DNA of 64,000 bases from Amycolatopsis thailandensis (GCF_002234405.1 NZ_NMQT01000018.1:1-64000); one strand, 5' to 3'. Positions 8,326-17,749 are shown, numbered from the stretch's first letter. Made by a program: numbers and translations. Notes: generated by a model not told the origin, from the letters alone.

Positions 8326-9519
8326 TTACTGAGAGCTGACTTTCAGCACCGCGTGCATCAACGCCGTCAGTTCGGCTTCGATGTCCGGGCGGCCGTTGAC
8401 CCGCCGGGTGCGCGCGAGGTCGTTCGCGATGGTCAGCGCCGCGTGCACGGTGATCTTCACTTCGCGCAGGCTCAGCTCCGGACGGACTTCGGAAGCGAGC
8501 GCGATCCAGCGCGCGACGTAGTCCCGCTGGACCCGGATCAGGTCCGCCTTGTCACGCTCCGGCAATTCCATGGGGCTGCCGGAAAAGGACACCAGCAGCT
8601 CGGGCGTGTGGAGCAGCGTGTGCACATAGGACGCCGCCAGCCTGCGCAGCGCGTCGCGTTCGTCGTCGGTCCGCAGCGCGCGTTCCGCCGCGAGCGCCAG
8701 CCTGTCGGCCGCGCGGTGCCCGATCGCCACCATCAGCGCGGCCTTGCTGGGGAAGTGCCGGTACACGCTGGGCCCGGCGATCCCGGCCGCCGCGCCGATC
8801 TCCTCCATGCTCACCGCGCGGAAGCCGCGCTGCCCGAAAAGCTCTGTCGCGGCGGCGAGGATCTGCTCGCGGCGGGACGGTTCGCCGAGCGCGATCGGCG
8901 GCGTCTCGTCCGCGGGCTCCAGGGGCTCGGGCAGTGTGACATGCAGCACCGACTCGGCCAGCTGCACGAGGATCTGCGCGAAGCGTTTCTTCGCCACGGA
9001 CGTGTGATGGACGGACACGCTGCCGAAGACGCTCAGTCCCGCCCAGCACAGCAGTTCGGCGTCGTCGGGGGTCAGTTCGGGACGCAGCGCGAGCAGGGCC
9101 TTGGACCACGCTTCGAGGACCGCGCCCGACCGGCGGCGGATCTCCCGGCGGCCCTCCCGGGGCAGGTGCCTGCCCTCCCAGCGCCACAGCGCGGCGACCT
9201 CGCGCCGCTCCACGGCCTGTGCGGCGAGGGTGCCCAACAGGGCGTTGACCTGGGCGGGAGCCGGAAGGTCGACGTCGGAGAGGGTCTCGGTGGTGGCCTT
9301 CTCCATGTCGTCGATCCCGGAGAGCACGACGTAGGACAGCACCGCCTGCTTGTCCGCGAAATGCCGGTACAGCGCGGGTCCGGTGATCCCGGCCGCGGCG
9401 GCGATGTCGTTGATGCCGACGCCGTGGAACCCGCGGGCGCGAAAGAGCTCCGCGGCGAGGCCGGCCAGCTGGGCCTTGCGGTCGCGCGGTCGCGGGGAAC
9501 GCTCGGTCGGGTGATCCAT
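8326..9519 (-). CDS. Double TetR regulator: two complete TetR units in one chain
   Basis: A 397-residue protein containing two full TetR proteins in tandem. The first helix-turn-helix is at about 15-61 (DIAAAAGITGPALYRHFADK) and the second at about 216-262 (EIGAAAGIAGPSVYRHFPSK). Each is followed by about 140 residues of helical ligand-binding domain. Ordinary TetR proteins are about 200 residues. ATG 9519 is preferred over ATG 9552 because a good promoter (TTGCGA, 16 bp, TATCGT) would start transcription about 4 bases before it. The gene is divergent from fadA-fadB, and two different inverted repeats lie in the shared promoter. It is probably the repressor of the beta-oxidation operon; the ligand would be acyl-CoA by inference. 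Confidence 0.85.
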   Translation of the reverse strand: MDHPTERSPRPRDRKAQLAGLAAELFRARGFHGVGINDIAAAAGITGPALYRHFADKQAVLSYVVLSGIDDMEKATTETLSDVDLPAPAQVNALLGTLAAQAVERREVAALWRWEGRHLPREGRREIRRRSGAVLEAWSKALLALRPELTPDDAELLCWAGLSVFGSVSVHHTSVAKKRFAQILVQLAESVLHVTLPEPLEPADETPPIALGEPSRREQILAAATELFGQRGFRAVSMEEIGAAAGIAGPSVYRHFPSKAALMVAIGHRAADRLALAAERALRTDDERDALRRLAASYVHTLLHTPELLVSFSGSPMELPERDKADLIRVQRDYVARWIALASEVRPELSLREVKITVHAALTIANDLARTRRVNGRPDIEAELTALMHAVLKVSSQ

Positions 9520-9665
9520 AGGTGAACACACGATAGCGCTGGTTGCGTGCATCGCAACCCATTGACACCATGGGGTTATCGCGGTTTATGTTAATGGCCA
9601 TTAGCATGGCTACTGGTCGGTACGATCCGTCCTGTTACAGCGCCGTACTGCGGAGGAGTTTTTCT
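9520..9665. promoter_or_regulatory. Divergent promoter region of the double TetR gene and fadAB
   Basis: The plus-strand promoter is TTGACA (9562-9567), 17 bp, TTTATG (9585-9590), driving fadA. The minus-strand promoter is TTGCGA (complement of 9552-9557), 16 bp, TATCGT (complement of 9530-9535). Two inverted repeats sit over them: TAATGGCCATTA (9592-9603) at the expected fadA start of transcription, and GGTTGCG-N5-CGCAACC (9541-9559) over the minus-strand -35 box. Confidence 0.6.
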
Positions 9666-10877
9666 GTGAGTAGCGAGGCCTACATCTACGAGGCGATCCG
9701 TACGCCTCGCGGCAAGAACAAGGGCGGTGCCCTCCACGGCACCAAGCCGGTCGATCTCGTGGTCGGCCTCATCGAGGAACTGAAGGTCCGGCACCCGAAC
9801 CTCGACCCCGCCGTGATCGACGACATCGTCCTCGGCGTCGTGTCCCCGGTCGGCGAGCAGGGCGCCGTGATCGCGCGCACCGCGGCCTTGAACGCGGGTC
9901 TTCCCGAATCCGTCGCGGGCGTACAGCTGAACCGCTTCTGCGCCTCCGGCCTCGAAGCCACCAACACCGCCGCGCAGAAGGTGCGCTCCGGCTGGGACCA
10001 GCTGATCATCGCCGGCGGTGTCGAGTCGATGTCGCGCGTGCCGATGGGCTCCGACGGCGGCGCGCTGTTCATGGACCCCGCCACCGCGTACGACAACTAC
10101 ATCGTCCCGCAGGGCACCGGCGCCGACCTGATCGCGACCATCGAGGGCTTCTCCCGCGAGGACGTCGACGCGTGGGCCGTGCGCTCGCAGGAGAAGGCCG
10201 AAGCGGCCTGGTCCGGCGGCTACTTCGCGAAGTCCGTCGTCCCGGTGAAGGACATCAACGGCGTCACGATCCTCGACCACGACGAGCACCGTCGTCCGGG
10301 TAGCACCGTCGAGGGCCTCGGCAAGCTCAAGCCCGCCTTCGCCGGCATCGGCGAGCTGGGCGGCTTCGACGCCGTCGCGCTCCAGAAGTACCACTCGGTC
10401 GAGAAGATCAACCACGTCCACACCGGCGGCAACTCGTCCGGCATCGTCGACGGCGCCGCCGTCGTCCTGGTCGGCAACGAGCAGATCGGCAAGGACTTCG
10501 GCCTGACCCCGCGCGCCCGCATCGTGGCGACCGCGACCGTCGGCTCCGAGCCCACGATCATGCTCACCGGCCCGACCCCGGCCACCGAGAAGGTCCTCAA
10601 GATCGCCGGCCTCACCCCGGACGACATCGACCTGTGGGAGCTGAACGAGGCCTTCGCCTCGGTCGTCCTCAAGTGGATCAAGGACCTGCGCCTCGACGAG
10701 GAGAAGGTCAACGTCAACGGCGGCGCCATCGCGATGGGTCACCCGCTGGGCGCCACCGGCGCGATGCTGGTCGGCACCGTCGTCGACGAGCTGGAGCGTC
10801 GTCAGGCGCGCCGCGCCCTGGTCACCCTGTGCATCGGCGGCGGCATGGGCGTCGCGACCATCATCGAGCGGGTCTGA
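9666..10877 (+). CDS. fadA: Acetyl-CoA C-acyltransferase (thiolase), FadA-type
   Basis: A 403-residue thiolase that cleaves 3-ketoacyl-CoA with CoA, the last step of beta-oxidation. The acyl-accepting cysteine is Cys92 ([12 protein letters not shown]). His359 ([14 protein letters not shown]) and Cys389 (LCIGGGMG) complete the active site, and NEAFASV is present. GTG 9666 is preferred over upstream starts because GGAGGAG precedes it by 7 bases. It is 10 bp upstream of fadB, so the two are one operon encoding an alpha/beta trifunctional complex. It is controlled from the divergent TetR promoter region. Confidence 0.93.
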   Translation: MSSEAYIYEAIRTPRGKNKGGALHGTKPVDLVVGLIEELKVRHPNLDPAVIDDIVLGVVSPVGEQGAVIARTAALNAGLPESVAGVQLNRFCASGLEATNTAAQKVRSGWDQLIIAGGVESMSRVPMGSDGGALFMDPATAYDNYIVPQGTGADLIATIEGFSREDVDAWAVRSQEKAEAAWSGGYFAKSVVPVKDINGVTILDHDEHRRPGSTVEGLGKLKPAFAGIGELGGFDAVALQKYHSVEKINHVHTGGNSSGIVDGAAVVLVGNEQIGKDFGLTPRARIVATATVGSEPTIMLTGPTPATEKVLKIAGLTPDDIDLWELNEAFASVVLKWIKDLRLDEEKVNVNGGAIAMGHPLGATGAMLVGTVVDELERRQARRALVTLCIGGGMGVATIIERV

Positions 10878-10887
10878 GGAAGAGACA

Positions 10888-13059
10888 ATGACTGAAGCGA
10901 AGACCATCCGCTGGGAGCAGGACGCCGACGGCATCGTCGTGCTCACCCTGGACGACCCGAAGCAGTCCGCCAACACGATGAACGCCGACTTCCGCGAGTC
11001 GCTCGGCGTGGTCGTCGACCGGCTGGAGGCGGAGAAGGACAGCATCACCGGTGTCGTCCTCACCTCGGCCAAGAAGACCTTCTTCGCCGGTGGCGACCTC
11101 AACGACCTGATCCAGGCCAAGCCGGAGAACGCGGCCGAGATCACCGAGAGCAGCGCCCTGATGAAGGGCCAGATGCGCCGGCTCGAGCAGCTGGGCAAGC
11201 CGGTCGTGGCCGCCATCAACGGCGCCGCGCTCGGCGGCGGCCTCGAAATCGCGCTCGCGACGCACTACCGCATCGCGGCCGACGTCAAGGGCAGCCAGAT
11301 CGGTCTGCCCGAGGTCACCCTCGGCCTGCTCCCTGGTGGCGGTGGCGTGGTCCGCACCGTACGCCTGCTGGGCATCCAGAGCGCGCTGCTGAACGTGCTT
11401 CTCCAGGGCCAGCGGCACCGCCCGGCCAAGGCCAAGGAACTCGGTCTCGTGCACGAGCTCGTCGGCACCGTCGAGGAACTGGTCCCGGCCGCGAAGGCGT
11501 GGATCAAGGCCAACCCCGAGGGCGGCGTGCAGCCGTGGGACGTCAAGGGCTTCAAGATCCCGGGCGGCACCCCGTCGAACCCGAGCTTCGCGGCGAACCT
11601 TCCCGCGTTCCCGGCGAACCTGCGCAAGCAGATCAAGGGCGCCAACATGCCCGCCCCGCGGGCGATCCTGGCCGCGGCCATCGAGGGTTCGACCGTCGAC
11701 TTCGACACCGCGATCACCGTCGAGACCCGCTACTTCGTGCACCTCGCCACCGGCCAGGTCTCGAAGAACATGACGAAGGCGTTCTTCTTCGACCTGCAGA
11801 GCATCAACTCCGGCGGTTCGCGGCCGGACGGCTTCGAGAAGTACACCGCCAAGAAGGTCGGCGTCGTCGGCGCGGGCATGATGGGCGCCGCGATCGCGTA
11901 CGTCTCGGCGAAGGCCGGCATCGACGTCGTGCTCAAGGACGTCACCCTCGAAGGCGCCGAAAAGGGCAAGGGCTACGCGGTCAAGCTGGAGGAGAAGGCA
12001 CTCTCCCGCGGCAAGACCACGCAGGAGAAGTCCGACGCGCTGCTCGCCAAGATCAAGCCGACCGACAAGGCGGAGGACTTCGCCGGCGTCGACTTCGTGA
12101 TCGAGGCCGTCTTCGAGAGCGTCGAGCTGAAGCACAAGGTGTTCCAGGAGATCGAGGGCTTCGTCAACCCCGACGCGGTGCTCGGTTCCAACACCTCCAC
12201 GCTGCCGATCACCTCGCTGGCCGAGGGCGTGCAGCGGACCGAGGACTTCATCGGGATCCACTTCTTCTCGCCGGTGGACAAGATGCCGCTGGTCGAGATC
12301 ATCTGCGGTGAGAAGACCTCGCCCGCCACGCTGGCGAAGGTCTTCGACTACACGCTCCAGATCAAGAAGACCCCGATCGTCGTCAACGACAGCCGCGGCT
12401 TCTTCACCTCGCGCGTCATCGGCACGTTCATCAACGAGGCCGTCGCCGCGCTGGGCGAGGGTGTCGAGCCCGCGTCGATCGAGCAGGCCGGTTCGCAGGC
12501 CGGGTACCCGGCGCCGCCGCTGCAGCTGATGGACGAGCTGACCCTGACGCTGCCGCGCAAGATCCGCAAGGAGACCCGCGAAGCGATCGAGGCCGCCGGT
12601 GGCACCTGGAACGCGCACGCGTCCGAGGGTGTCATCGATCGCATGGTGGAGGAGTTCGACCGCAAGGGCCGCTCCACCGGCTCGGGCTTCTACGACTACG
12701 ACGAGGCGGGCAAGCGGACCGGTCTGTGGCCGGGCCTGCGCGACGCGTTCAAGTCGGGCAGCGCCGAGGTCCCGTTCGAGGACCTCAAGGAGCGCATGCT
12801 GTTCGCCGAGGCGCTCGAAACCGTGAAGTGCTTCGACGAAGGTGTGCTCACCACCGTCGCGGACGCCAACATCGGCTCGATCTTCGGTATCGGTTTCCCG
12901 GCGTGGACCGGTGGTGTCATCCAGTACATCAACCAGTACGAGGGTGGCCTGCAGGGCTTCGTCGACCGCTCGCGTCAGCTGGCCGAGCGCTACGGCGACC
13001 ACTTCAACCCGCCCGCTTCGCTGGTCGAGAAGGCCGCGAAGGGCGAGATCTACGAGTAA
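10888..13059 (+). CDS. fadB: Fatty acid oxidation complex alpha subunit (enoyl-CoA hydratase/3-hydroxyacyl-CoA dehydrogenase)
   Basis: A 723-residue bifunctional enzyme. Residues 1-190 form the enoyl-CoA hydratase (crotonase) domain, with oxyanion-hole and catalytic elements GGGLE (Glu120) and GLPEVTLGLLPGGGG (Glu142). Residues from about 320 form the NAD-binding 3-hydroxyacyl-CoA dehydrogenase domain (GAGMMG at 328-333; catalytic His in GIHFFSPV). The C-terminal dehydrogenase domains contain the conserved NDSRGFF. It hydrates enoyl-CoA and oxidises the product for FadA to cleave. A perfect 47-bp palindrome (13085-13131) follows 25 bp after the stop and may terminate the operon. Confidence 0.93.
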   Translation: MTEAKTIRWEQDADGIVVLTLDDPKQSANTMNADFRESLGVVVDRLEAEKDSITGVVLTSAKKTFFAGGDLNDLIQAKPENAAEITESSALMKGQMRRLEQLGKPVVAAINGAALGGGLEIALATHYRIAADVKGSQIGLPEVTLGLLPGGGGVVRTVRLLGIQSALLNVLLQGQRHRPAKAKELGLVHELVGTVEELVPAAKAWIKANPEGGVQPWDVKGFKIPGGTPSNPSFAANLPAFPANLRKQIKGANMPAPRAILAAAIEGSTVDFDTAITVETRYFVHLATGQVSKNMTKAFFFDLQSINSGGSRPDGFEKYTAKKVGVVGAGMMGAAIAYVSAKAGIDVVLKDVTLEGAEKGKGYAVKLEEKALSRGKTTQEKSDALLAKIKPTDKAEDFAGVDFVIEAVFESVELKHKVFQEIEGFVNPDAVLGSNTSTLPITSLAEGVQRTEDFIGIHFFSPVDKMPLVEIICGEKTSPATLAKVFDYTLQIKKTPIVVNDSRGFFTSRVIGTFINEAVAALGEGVEPASIEQAGSQAGYPAPPLQLMDELTLTLPRKIRKETREAIEAAGGTWNAHASEGVIDRMVEEFDRKGRSTGSGFYDYDEAGKRTGLWPGLRDAFKSGSAEVPFEDLKERMLFAEALETVKCFDEGVLTTVADANIGSIFGIGFPAWTGGVIQYINQYEGGLQGFVDRSRQLAERYGDHFNPPASLVEKAAKGEIYE

Positions 13060-13084
13060 GCCGCTTCGCCTGTCTTAGCGTGCA

Positions 13085-13131
13085 ATGAAAGGCCCCTTCA
13101 TCGCAAAATTTGCGATGAAGGGGCCTTTCAT
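13085..13131. terminator. 47-bp perfect palindrome between fadB and the MMPL gene
   Basis: Arms of 23 bp are perfectly complementary around a single A (13108). It starts ATGAAAGGCCCC and has the centre GCAAAATTTGC. It separates two convergent genes, so a bidirectional stem-loop terminator is likely, although no T-run follows. The palindrome at 58491-58537 has the same length and centre with compensated changes. Confidence 0.7.
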
Positions 13132-13142
13132 GTCGTTCAGGT

Positions 13143-15254
13143 CTAGTGGGAAGACGGTTCCAAGGCCACGTGCGGCAGCCGCCGGTCCAGCCGGCGGGGC
13201 AGCCACCAGGCGCGTTCCCCGAGCAGCCGCATCACCGCGGGCACCACGAGACAGCGGATCACGAACGCGTCCACCAGCACCGCGACCGCCAGCCCCAGGC
13301 CGAACTGCGCCAGCATCCGATCGGGATTGAGCAGGAACGCCCCGAACACCAGGATCATGATCACCGCCGCGGCCGTGATCACCCCGCCGGTGGAGGCGAG
13401 CCCTTCGCGGACGGCGTGGCGCGCGTCGCCGGTGCGCCGCCATTCCTCGTGCATCCGGGACACCAGGAACACCTCGTAGTCCATGGAAAGCCCGAACACG
13501 ATCGCGAAGATCAGCACCGGCACGAACGCCTCGATCGGTCCCGGTTGTGCCCCGAACAGGCCGTCGCCGAACACCGCGGTCATCACGCCGAGCGCGGCGC
13601 CGATGCTGAGCAGGTTCAGCACGGCCGCCTTGAGCGGGATCAGGATCGAGCGGAACACGACCATCAGCAGCAACGCCGACAATCCGACGACCACCAGGAC
13701 GAACAGCGGCAGCCGGTCGCCGACGGCGTCCGCGAAGTCCACCGCGGCCGCGACGCTCCCACCGACCAGATACTCGCCAGGCAGCGTCGGCAGCACGTCG
13801 GTCCGCAGCCGTTCCACCAGGTCGGCGGTCGCTTCGTCCTGCGGCGAAGACGTGGGGAAGGCGAGGACCGTCGTGACGCCTTGCCCTATCGGCGGCGTGA
13901 CTTCGGCGATTCCCGGTGTGGCTTCGAGTTTCCTTCGCAGCGCGGCGCCATCGCCGTTCTCGGTGACCACGATCAGCGGCTCGCTGAACCCGGGGCCGAA
14001 GCCTTCGGACATCAGGTCGTACGCCTGTCGCGTGGTCGACGTTTCGGGATCCGTGCCCGCGTCGGCGAACCCGAGACGCATGCCGAGCGCGGGCAAGGAG
14101 AGTCCGATGAGGACGAGCAAGCCGAGCGCGAGCGGCACCATCGGCCGCCGCTGGACCGCGTCCCCGAGCTTGCCCCAGGCCTTGCCGTGCTCTCGCTTGG
14201 CGGCGTGCTTACGAATGCCCTTTTCCAGGCGGCGGCCGAAAAGGGAGAGCAACGCGGGCAGCAGGGTGACCGACGCGAGCATAGTCACGAGCACGGTCAG
14301 CGCCACCGCGAGAGCGACCCCGCGCAGCGAACCGAGGCCCAGCGCGAGCAGGCCGAGCAGCGCGATGATCACCGTGCCACCCGCGAACAGCACCGACCGG
14401 CCCGCGGTGTCGAGCGCCCGCCGTGCCGCCTGTTCACGGTCGAGACCACCCAGGATTTCGCTGCGATACCGGGAAAAGATGAGCAGCGCGTAGTCCACGC
14501 CGACACCGAACCCGACCAGCATCATCAGCGGCGCCGTGTAACTCGCGATGTCGACGAACCTGCTGACCAGCACGATCACGCCGAGTGTGCTGCCGACGGC
14601 GAAGATCGCCGTGATCACCGGGAGCCCGGCGGCGAGGATCGAGCGGAACAGGAAGACGAGGATCACCAGCGCGGCCAGCAACCCGACACCTTCCGACGGG
14701 CCGCCGCTCTCGGTCGTCCGCTGGATCGGCTCGCCGCCGAGCTCGACCTGGAGCCCTGCCGACTCGGCCTTCTTCGCGGTGTCGACGACGCGCACGATGT
14801 CGTCGTACGGAAGATCTTTCGACTCGAGGTCGAAAGCGATGGCGGCGTAACCGATCGTGCCCTCGCGGGAGATCGCGGACGGGTTGTCGTAAGGGCTCGT
14901 CACCGCCTTCACATGGGGCTGGGTACGAACTTCGGCGAGCATCGAGTCGATCGGCCCGCGCGCGGTCGCGAGCCCGCTTTCGGTTTTGAAGACGATCTCG
15001 GCGGTCGCGCCGGTCCGCGCGGGCGCCTGCGCCTTGAACAGGTCCATGATCTGCTGGGATTCGGTGCCCGGCAAGGAATGGTCGTCGTGGTAGGCGCTGC
15101 CCGCCAGCTGTGAACCCAGCGTGACACCGATGAGGGTGAGCAGCCAGAGCGAAACGGCGAGCCAGCGGTGGCGCTGCGACCAGCCCGCCAGCTTCGACAG
15201 GCCGCCCCCAGGCAGCCTGTCGGAGAGAGTTGTGGTGTCCATGGCGGAAAGCAT
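13143..15254 (-). CDS. MMPL/RND family transporter
   Basis: 703 residues with the MMPL arrangement: two repeats, each with one membrane helix, a large extracytoplasmic domain and five more helices. Paired signature motifs are VGFGVGVDYALLIFSRYR (about 246-263) and FGLSMDYEVFLVSRMHEEW in the second half. Members export lipids or drugs by proton antiport. ATG 15254 has GGGGAAAA upstream; ATG 15242 is an alternative. A NarL-type two-component system is encoded just upstream on the same strand and could regulate it. Confidence 0.85.
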   Translation of the reverse strand: MLSAMDTTTLSDRLPGGGLSKLAGWSQRHRWLAVSLWLLTLIGVTLGSQLAGSAYHDDHSLPGTESQQIMDLFKAQAPARTGATAEIVFKTESGLATARGPIDSMLAEVRTQPHVKAVTSPYDNPSAISREGTIGYAAIAFDLESKDLPYDDIVRVVDTAKKAESAGLQVELGGEPIQRTTESGGPSEGVGLLAALVILVFLFRSILAAGLPVITAIFAVGSTLGVIVLVSRFVDIASYTAPLMMLVGFGVGVDYALLIFSRYRSEILGGLDREQAARRALDTAGRSVLFAGGTVIIALLGLLALGLGSLRGVALAVALTVLVTMLASVTLLPALLSLFGRRLEKGIRKHAAKREHGKAWGKLGDAVQRRPMVPLALGLLVLIGLSLPALGMRLGFADAGTDPETSTTRQAYDLMSEGFGPGFSEPLIVVTENGDGAALRRKLEATPGIAEVTPPIGQGVTTVLAFPTSSPQDEATADLVERLRTDVLPTLPGEYLVGGSVAAAVDFADAVGDRLPLFVLVVVGLSALLLMVVFRSILIPLKAAVLNLLSIGAALGVMTAVFGDGLFGAQPGPIEAFVPVLIFAIVFGLSMDYEVFLVSRMHEEWRRTGDARHAVREGLASTGGVITAAAVIMILVFGAFLLNPDRMLAQFGLGLAVAVLVDAFVIRCLVVPAVMRLLGERAWWLPRRLDRRLPHVALEPSSH

Positions 15255-15351
15255 CGGCTTTTCCCCGCCACGAATCGTCGGGCTCCGGCGGACACTCGGG
15301 CCACAACTTCCGGATACCCCTAAGGAGCTTCCCGTACTACCGGGGTTGTGG

Positions 15352-16020
15352 TCACGGGGTCAACCAGCGAGGGGTGATCATGCCCGATTCGTAGGCCAGG
15401 ACGACGAGTTGCGCGCGGTCGCGGACGTCCACTTTGGTCATGATGCGGCTGACGTGCGTCTTCGCCGTCGCCGGGCTGAGCACGAGCTCCTTCGCGATTT
15501 CGTCGTTGGACAGACCGGCCGCGACGAGGCTCATCACCTCGCGTTCCCGTTCGGTCAGCCGGTTCAGCACCGGTGAAGGCGCCGGGCGGGCCACCCGGCC
15601 GGCGAACTCCGAGATCAGGCGACGGGTGATCGACGGCGCGAGCAGCGCGTCACCCCGGGCGACCACCCGGACACCGTGGATCAGTTCCTCCGGCTCGGTG
15701 TCCTTGACCAGGAACCCGCTGGCGCCCGCGCGCAACGCGCCGTAGACGTCCTCGTCGAGGTCGAAGGTGGTGAGGATGACGACCTTGAGCCCGGTCAGCG
15801 CCGGATCTCCGAGCAGATGGCGGGTCGCGGTGAGCCCGTCCATCTCGGGCATCCGGATATCCATCAGGACCACGTCGGGTTCGTGCTCGCGCGCGGCTTC
15901 GAGCGATTCACGCCCGTTCGCCGCTTCGGCGACGACGATGATGTCGTCCTCGCCGTCCAAAATGGACTTGAACCCGGCGCGGACCAGCCGCTGGTCGTCG
16001 ACGAGCAGGACCCGGATCAT
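15352..16020 (-). CDS. NarL/FixJ-type response regulator
   Basis: A 222-residue two-domain regulator. The receiver domain has the acidic pocket VDDQ (8-9) and the phosphoacceptor Asp54 (LMDIRMPEMDG). The LuxR-type helix-turn-helix is at about 150-208 (LTEREREVMSLVAAGLSNDEIAKEL in two parts). It overlaps the end of the histidine kinase gene by 4 bp (ATGA), so the two are co-translated partners. The MMPL gene 97 bp downstream on the same strand is a possible target. Confidence 0.93.
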   Translation of the reverse strand: MIRVLLVDDQRLVRAGFKSILDGEDDIIVVAEAANGRESLEAAREHEPDVVLMDIRMPEMDGLTATRHLLGDPALTGLKVVILTTFDLDEDVYGALRAGASGFLVKDTEPEELIHGVRVVARGDALLAPSITRRLISEFAGRVARPAPSPVLNRLTEREREVMSLVAAGLSNDEIAKELVLSPATAKTHVSRIMTKVDVRDRAQLVVLAYESGMITPRWLTP

Positions 16021-17093
16021 TTCTTCACCCGTAACGGAAGCCGTGCGCGGACGCGGAAGCCGCCGTCCTCGCGGTCGGTCGCGGTCAGCTCGCCACCGAG
16101 TGCCTCGGCCCGTTCGGTCATCCCGCGGATCCCGTTGCCGGGTTTCGCCTTGCCTCCCCGGCCGTCGTCGTCGATCTGCACGGACACATCATGCTGTGTG
16201 TAGCCGATCCGCACCACGACGGTGTCCGCGGCGGCGTGGCGCGCGACGTTGGTCAGCGCCTCCTGGACGACGCGGAAGGCGGCGTGTTCGACTTCGGGCG
16301 GCAGGTCCCGCGCCGTGCCGTCGATCTCGGTCCGGACGGTCAGGCCGTGCGCGCCCGCCGATTCGGCCAGTTCGGCGACCCTGGCCAGGCTCGGTGTATC
16401 GACCTGCCGCAGCATTCCCAGTGTGGCGCGGAGTTCACGCAACGCGTCCTTGCTGGTCTGTTTGATCGTGGCCAGGGCCTCCTCGGATTTCGCCGGATCC
16501 TTGCCGTGCAGCGCCGCGCCCGCCTGGACGTTGATGAGCGCCAGGTTGTGGCCGAGGGCGTCGTGCAGCTCACGCGCGATCCGGAGCCGTTCGTCCGCGG
16601 CCCTGCGCTGTGCTTCGGATTCCTTGGTGCGCTCGGCCTCACGGCGGTAGAAGGTCACGGCTCCGACCGCGATCAGCGCGATGAACCAGCCCGTCATCAG
16701 CAGGAACGCGAAGTTGTCGACCTGCCGTGCGGCACCGGTCTGCGCCTCGCCGATCGCGACTCCGCCCATCGAGGCCGCCGCGACGACCGCCGCGCTGCGG
16801 ATCCGCCCGGTGGAGGCGTTGTTGTACAGCGCGAAGGCGAACGCGAGCAGGACGAACCCGTCCGGATCGGTTCGCGGGTAGTAGATCGCGCAGCAGACCG
16901 CGGTGAAGATCGCGACCGGGAGCGGGTACCGGCGGCGCAGGAACAACGCGGCGCACGCGAGCACCACGCAGATCCAGCCGAGGACCGCGTTCCGCGGCGG
17001 TTCCGCGCTCGCGCCGAGCGAGACCGCGACGGAACTCGCGATCACCGCCACGGTGACCGCGAGTTCCGCCGCGTACTGCCGCAGGATCGCCAC
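16017..17093 (-). CDS. Sensor histidine kinase, NarL-partner (HisKA_3) type
   Basis: 358 residues. The N-terminal third is hydrophobic with about four to five membrane segments and no large extracellular loop, as in DesK-like sensors. The phosphoacceptor His177 lies in RIARELHDALGHNLALIN. The ATP-binding HATPase domain includes EALTNVARHA, DDGRGG and GNGIRGMTERAEALGG. I place the start at GTG 17093. There is no ribosome site, but a good promoter (TTGTCA, 17 bp, TACTCT) ends 6 bases before it, which points to a leaderless transcript. The frame stays open another 132 codons upstream with low-complexity sequence across the promoter, so I reject that extension. Confidence 0.88.
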   Translation of the reverse strand: MAILRQYAAELAVTVAVIASSVAVSLGASAEPPRNAVLGWICVVLACAALFLRRRYPLPVAIFTAVCCAIYYPRTDPDGFVLLAFAFALYNNASTGRIRSAAVVAAASMGGVAIGEAQTGAARQVDNFAFLLMTGWFIALIAVGAVTFYRREAERTKESEAQRRAADERLRIARELHDALGHNLALINVQAGAALHGKDPAKSEEALATIKQTSKDALRELRATLGMLRQVDTPSLARVAELAESAGAHGLTVRTEIDGTARDLPPEVEHAAFRVVQEALTNVARHAAADTVVVRIGYTQHDVSVQIDDDGRGGKAKPGNGIRGMTERAEALGGELTATDREDGGFRVRARLPLRVKK

Positions 17094-17099
17094 AGGACG

Positions 17100-17128
17100 A
17101 GAGTAGCGCGATCCGCCTCGATTGACAA
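17100..17128 (-). promoter_or_regulatory. Leaderless promoter of the histidine kinase gene
   Basis: On the minus strand: -35 TTGTCA (17123-17128), 17-bp spacer, -10 TACTCT (17100-17105), six bases, then the GTG start codon. On the plus strand a TTGACA at 17122-17127 overlaps the same bases and may be the -35 of the divergent ArsR gene. The stretch 17121-17160 is strikingly AT-rich for this DNA. Confidence 0.6.
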
Positions 17129-17191
17129 AATATTTTTTTACGTTCAAACTGGTTTTTGTGATCGAGGACGTGGCGCCGTGAAGGACGTGCA

Positions 17192-17749
17192 GTGAAAGAC
17201 GTGGAGTACCTGGAGCGGCTGGAGCAGGCCGAGGCCTTGCTGAAGCCGCAGCGAGTGGACGTCCTGCGGCAGTTGGCGGAGCCGCGGTCCTGCACCGAAG
17301 TGGCGGCGGTGCTGGACCAGACGCCACAGCGGGTCTATTACCACGTGAAACGCCTGGTGGAAGCCGGGCTCGTGAAGCAGGTGTCGGAGCGGAAGGTGCG
17401 CGCCGTAAGCGAGGGCGTGTACCAGGCGACAGCGCGTTCGTACTGGCTGTCGCCCGGGCTGGTCGGCCGGATCGGCCCGCGGGCGGCACGGGACGAACTG
17501 AGCCTCGGCTACCTGGTGGACCTCATGGAGGAGGTCCAGTCGGACGTCGCCGCGCTCGACAGGACCGCGCCGGAGTTGCCGTCGATCGGGGTCTCGGGCG
17601 AGATCCGGGTGGAGCCCGAGCGGCGCCAGGAGTTCCTCGACGAGCTGAAGACGACTTTGCAGGATCTGTTCACCCGCTACGGCGGAGCGGAAGGCGACGC
17701 CTTCAAGCTCGCCGTGGCCTGTTACCCGAAGGGAGATACCCGTGACTGA
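17192..17749 (+). CDS. ArsR-like winged-helix transcriptional regulator
   Basis: 185 residues. Residues 10-75 form a winged helix (LKPQRVDVLRQLAEPRSCTE, then PQRVYYHVKRLVEAGLVKQV as recognition helix and wing). The C-terminal half is a helical dimerisation or ligand region of unknown specificity. GTG 17192 follows AAGGACG by about 8 bases. It overlaps the SRPBCC gene by 8 bp. ArsR regulators coupled to AHSA1/SRPBCC proteins are a common pair in actinomycetes; the ligand is unknown. It probably represses its own operon. Confidence 0.8.
   Translation: MKDVEYLERLEQAEALLKPQRVDVLRQLAEPRSCTEVAAVLDQTPQRVYYHVKRLVEAGLVKQVSERKVRAVSEGVYQATARSYWLSPGLVGRIGPRAARDELSLGYLVDLMEEVQSDVAALDRTAPELPSIGVSGEIRVEPERRQEFLDELKTTLQDLFTRYGGAEGDAFKLAVACYPKGDTRD

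Noticed and set aside
10861-13002. A 713-codon open frame on the strand opposite fadB
   Set aside because: It is an antisense shadow of a clearly conserved enzyme in very GC-rich DNA. It has no ribosome site and no family resemblance, only charged low-complexity sequence.
16017-17489. Long N-terminal extension of the histidine kinase (132 more codons)
   Set aside because: It reads backward through the divergent ArsR gene and the promoter at 17100-17128, and consists of Pro/Ala/Arg-rich sequence. The GTG at 17093 fits the promoter.
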